DNA of 64,000 nt from an uncultured Lachnospiraceae bacterium (lineage in GTDB: Bacteria; Bacillota; Clostridia; Lachnospirales; Lachnospiraceae), in contig CALCMD010000038.1 in the NCBI GenBank assembly GCA_937965795.1, positions 1 to 64,000 on the forward strand, given 5' to 3'. Numbering within the stretch: position 1 is the first letter of the stretch; each line of letters begins with the position of its first letter. The notes beneath the pieces were generated by a model. The model saw only the letters and a program-made list of their open reading frames with translations. It made no database searches and had not been told where the DNA came from. Shown here in pieces: positions 62,797-64,000 of this stretch. The translations under genes and the position numbers were made by a program.

Positions 62797-63795
62797 TCAA
62801 TCCTCCAGCTTTCCATTTCCTGCCGTCAGTTCCACAAACCTTCCGGTTCCTACTGCCACTGCCGTCATCGGATCTTCGGCTGTCATCGTATTGATTCCTG
62901 TCTTTTCTTCAATTAATTCTTCCAGTCCATTCAAAAGAGAACCTCCTCCGGTCAAAACAATCCCCCGGTCTACCACGTCCGCTGCAAGTTCCGGCGGTGT
63001 ACGCTCCAAAATGCTGTGTACCGCCTCTACGATCTGTGTCGTCGCCTCCTTGAGCGCGTCTCTTGTCTCCTCTGATGTAACCTTTACAGTCTTTGGCAGA
63101 CCCGTCACCAGATCCCTGCCCCGGACCTCCATCACCTTCTGCTCCGGTCTTTCCACGGCTGTCCCAATATGAATCTTAATATCCTCCGCCGTCCGCTCAC
63201 CAATCAGAAGATTATGCTTTTTCCTTACATAGCGGATGATGGCCTCGTCGAAATCATCTCCCGCCACTTTAATCGACGTGCTTACCACGATTCCGTCCAG
63301 GGAAATAATCGCCACATCGCAGGTTCCACCGCCAATGTCCACGATCATGTTTCCACACGGTCTGGAAATATCGATTCCCGCTCCAATCGCTGCCGCCAGA
63401 GGTTCCTCTATAATCGTCACCTCTCTGGCTCCTGCCTGATAGGTGGCGTCCTCCACCGCCTTTTTCTCTACCTCCGTGACACTGCTCGGCACACACACGC
63501 TGATCCTCGGCTTGCGGAAAGACATTCTTCCAATCGCCTTCTGAATAAAATATTTCAGCATCTGTTCAGTTACCGTGTAATCCGAAATCACACCTTTTCT
63601 TAAAGGGCGGATTGCCACGACATTTCCCGGAGTTCTCCCAAGCATCAGCCTAGCCTCCTCCCCAATCGCCTTGATTTTATTCGTATCTCTATCAAAAGCC
63701 ACGACAGACGGTTCCTTCAAAACCACGCCTTTTCCCCTGACGTAAACCAATATACTGGCAGTTCCCAGATCAATTCCTATGTCCGTTGAAGTCAT
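62797..63795 (-). CDS. mreB: Rod-shape protein MreB/Mbl (bacterial actin)
   Basis: This 332-residue protein of the MreB family has TSTDIGIDLGTASILVYVRG (phosphate 1), IEEPLAAAIGAG, VDIGGGTCDVAIISL (phosphate 2) and VLTGGGSLLNGLEELI (adenosine region). It polymerises beneath the membrane and guides sidewall synthesis. The ATG at 63795 has AGGAG 7 bases upstream; an ATG 6 bases earlier stands too close. Whether it is the MreB or the Mbl paralogue cannot be decided, since mreC and mreD are not in view; the isolated position favours an Mbl-like role. Confidence 0.93.
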   Translation of the reverse strand: MTSTDIGIDLGTASILVYVRGKGVVLKEPSVVAFDRDTNKIKAIGEEARLMLGRTPGNVVAIRPLRKGVISDYTVTEQMLKYFIQKAIGRMSFRKPRISVCVPSSVTEVEKKAVEDATYQAGAREVTIIEEPLAAAIGAGIDISRPCGNMIVDIGGGTCDVAIISLDGIVVSTSIKVAGDDFDEAIIRYVRKKHNLLIGERTAEDIKIHIGTAVERPEQKVMEVRGRDLVTGLPKTVKVTSEETRDALKEATTQIVEAVHSILERTPPELAADVVDRGIVLTGGGSLLNGLEELIEEKTGINTMTAEDPMTAVAVGTGRFVELTAGNGKLED

Positions 63796-63825
63796 GCGCA
63801 TACTCCTTTCTCTTTGACGCTTTTT

Positions 63826-63854
63826 ATTATATACAACCCATCCTTAATTGAAAA
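63826..63854 (-). promoter_or_regulatory. Promoter of mreB and the downstream housekeeping operon
   Basis: On the minus strand, TTTTCA (63849-63854) and a perfect TATAAT (63826-63831) are separated by 17 bases, about 25 bases before the mreB ribosome site. Confidence 0.65.
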
Positions 63855-64000
63855 GGGCTTTTTCCATTTTTCTTTCGACAGGAAATTTGTTTTTGGATTT
63901 TGCTAAGACTTTTTTTCTTATTTTAACCTTTTTTTTAGATTTAGAACATAATTTCTACATATTTATTTTTTATAGTATAAACATATTAGCAAGCAGCTAA
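63855..64000. other. AT-rich region upstream of mreB
   Basis: These bases are very rich in A and T with several T runs on the plus strand. I see no open frame with a ribosome site and no clear hairpin. They may include further promoter elements or the 3-prime flank of a gene outside the window. Confidence 0.35.

Noticed and set aside
1..64000. CRISPR arrays, tRNA or rRNA genes, prophage genes and toxin-antitoxin pairs.
   Set aside because: I saw no regularly spaced repeats, no cloverleaf or rRNA-like stretches, and no phage structural or integrase genes other than the IS3 transposase.

Overview
The window looks like the chromosome of an anaerobic low-to-mid GC Firmicute, most likely a Lachnospiraceae (Clostridia) species. 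This is inferred from the housekeeping order mreB - recD2 - comF - cdaA - cdaR - HPr, from strong AGGAGG-type ribosome sites with frequent TTG starts, from choline-binding-type wall repeats, and from F420-hydrogenase-like proteins sitting inside a polysaccharide locus. The genus cannot be fixed from the sequence alone.

Region 1 (about 109-43200, all on the minus strand) is a very large surface-polysaccharide locus of 36 closely packed genes, often overlapping. Read in the direction of transcription, the first part (43191 to about 31700) holds three GT2 glycosyltransferases, an ABC-2 polysaccharide exporter (permease plus ATPase), a GlfT2-like galactofuranosyltransferase, UDP-galactopyranose mutase, two pyruvyl-transferase-family proteins and an Fe-S/FrhB-like protein. 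This looks like a galactofuranose-containing glycan. The middle part (about 31700-18900) has GT-C-like membrane proteins, a polyprenyl-phosphate-sugar-synthase-like GT2, a pyruvyl-transferase/FrhB fusion, a UPF0104-type flippase-like protein, a CgeB-like glycosyltransferase and a Wzx flippase. The distal part (about 18930-109) has a MORN-repeat lipoprotein, a complete five-enzyme set for UDP-ManNAc3NAcA (WbpA, WbpI, WbpB, WbpD and WbpE types), GT2 and GT4 enzymes, a GtrB-like protein, a DUF2304/GT2 pair and three acyltransferase-3 proteins. Near-consensus promoters lie in the few intergenic gaps (18958, 20487, 28032, 43218), so the locus probably works as nested sub-operons.

Region 2 (43252-49953) holds ugd on the plus strand with its own promoter, then an IS3-family element (44697-46413). 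The element has 3-bp target duplications and sits exactly in the loop of the ugd terminator. A minus-strand operon follows: a WbaP/CpsE-type priming phosphosugar transferase and two GT2 enzymes. It is driven from a promoter at 49925-49953 through a leader with two hairpins.

Region 3 (49962-55651) contains a GT-C-like membrane protein apparently encoded as two genes. It also contains a divergent pair of secreted wall enzymes, an Amidase_3 amidase and an L,D-transpeptidase, both with long arrays of wall-binding repeats.

Region 4 (55672-63854) is housekeeping: a 59-residue zinc-ribbon protein, an HPr-family protein, CdaR, the diadenylate cyclase CdaA, two small membrane proteins, ComF, the RecD2 helicase and MreB with its promoter.

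Taken together, the priming transferase and ugd to the right, the glycosyltransferases and two different export routes to the left, and the wall enzymes alongside describe a cell-envelope glycan factory. No Wzy polymerase, chain-length regulator, tyrosine kinase or LCP ligase was recognised in the window.
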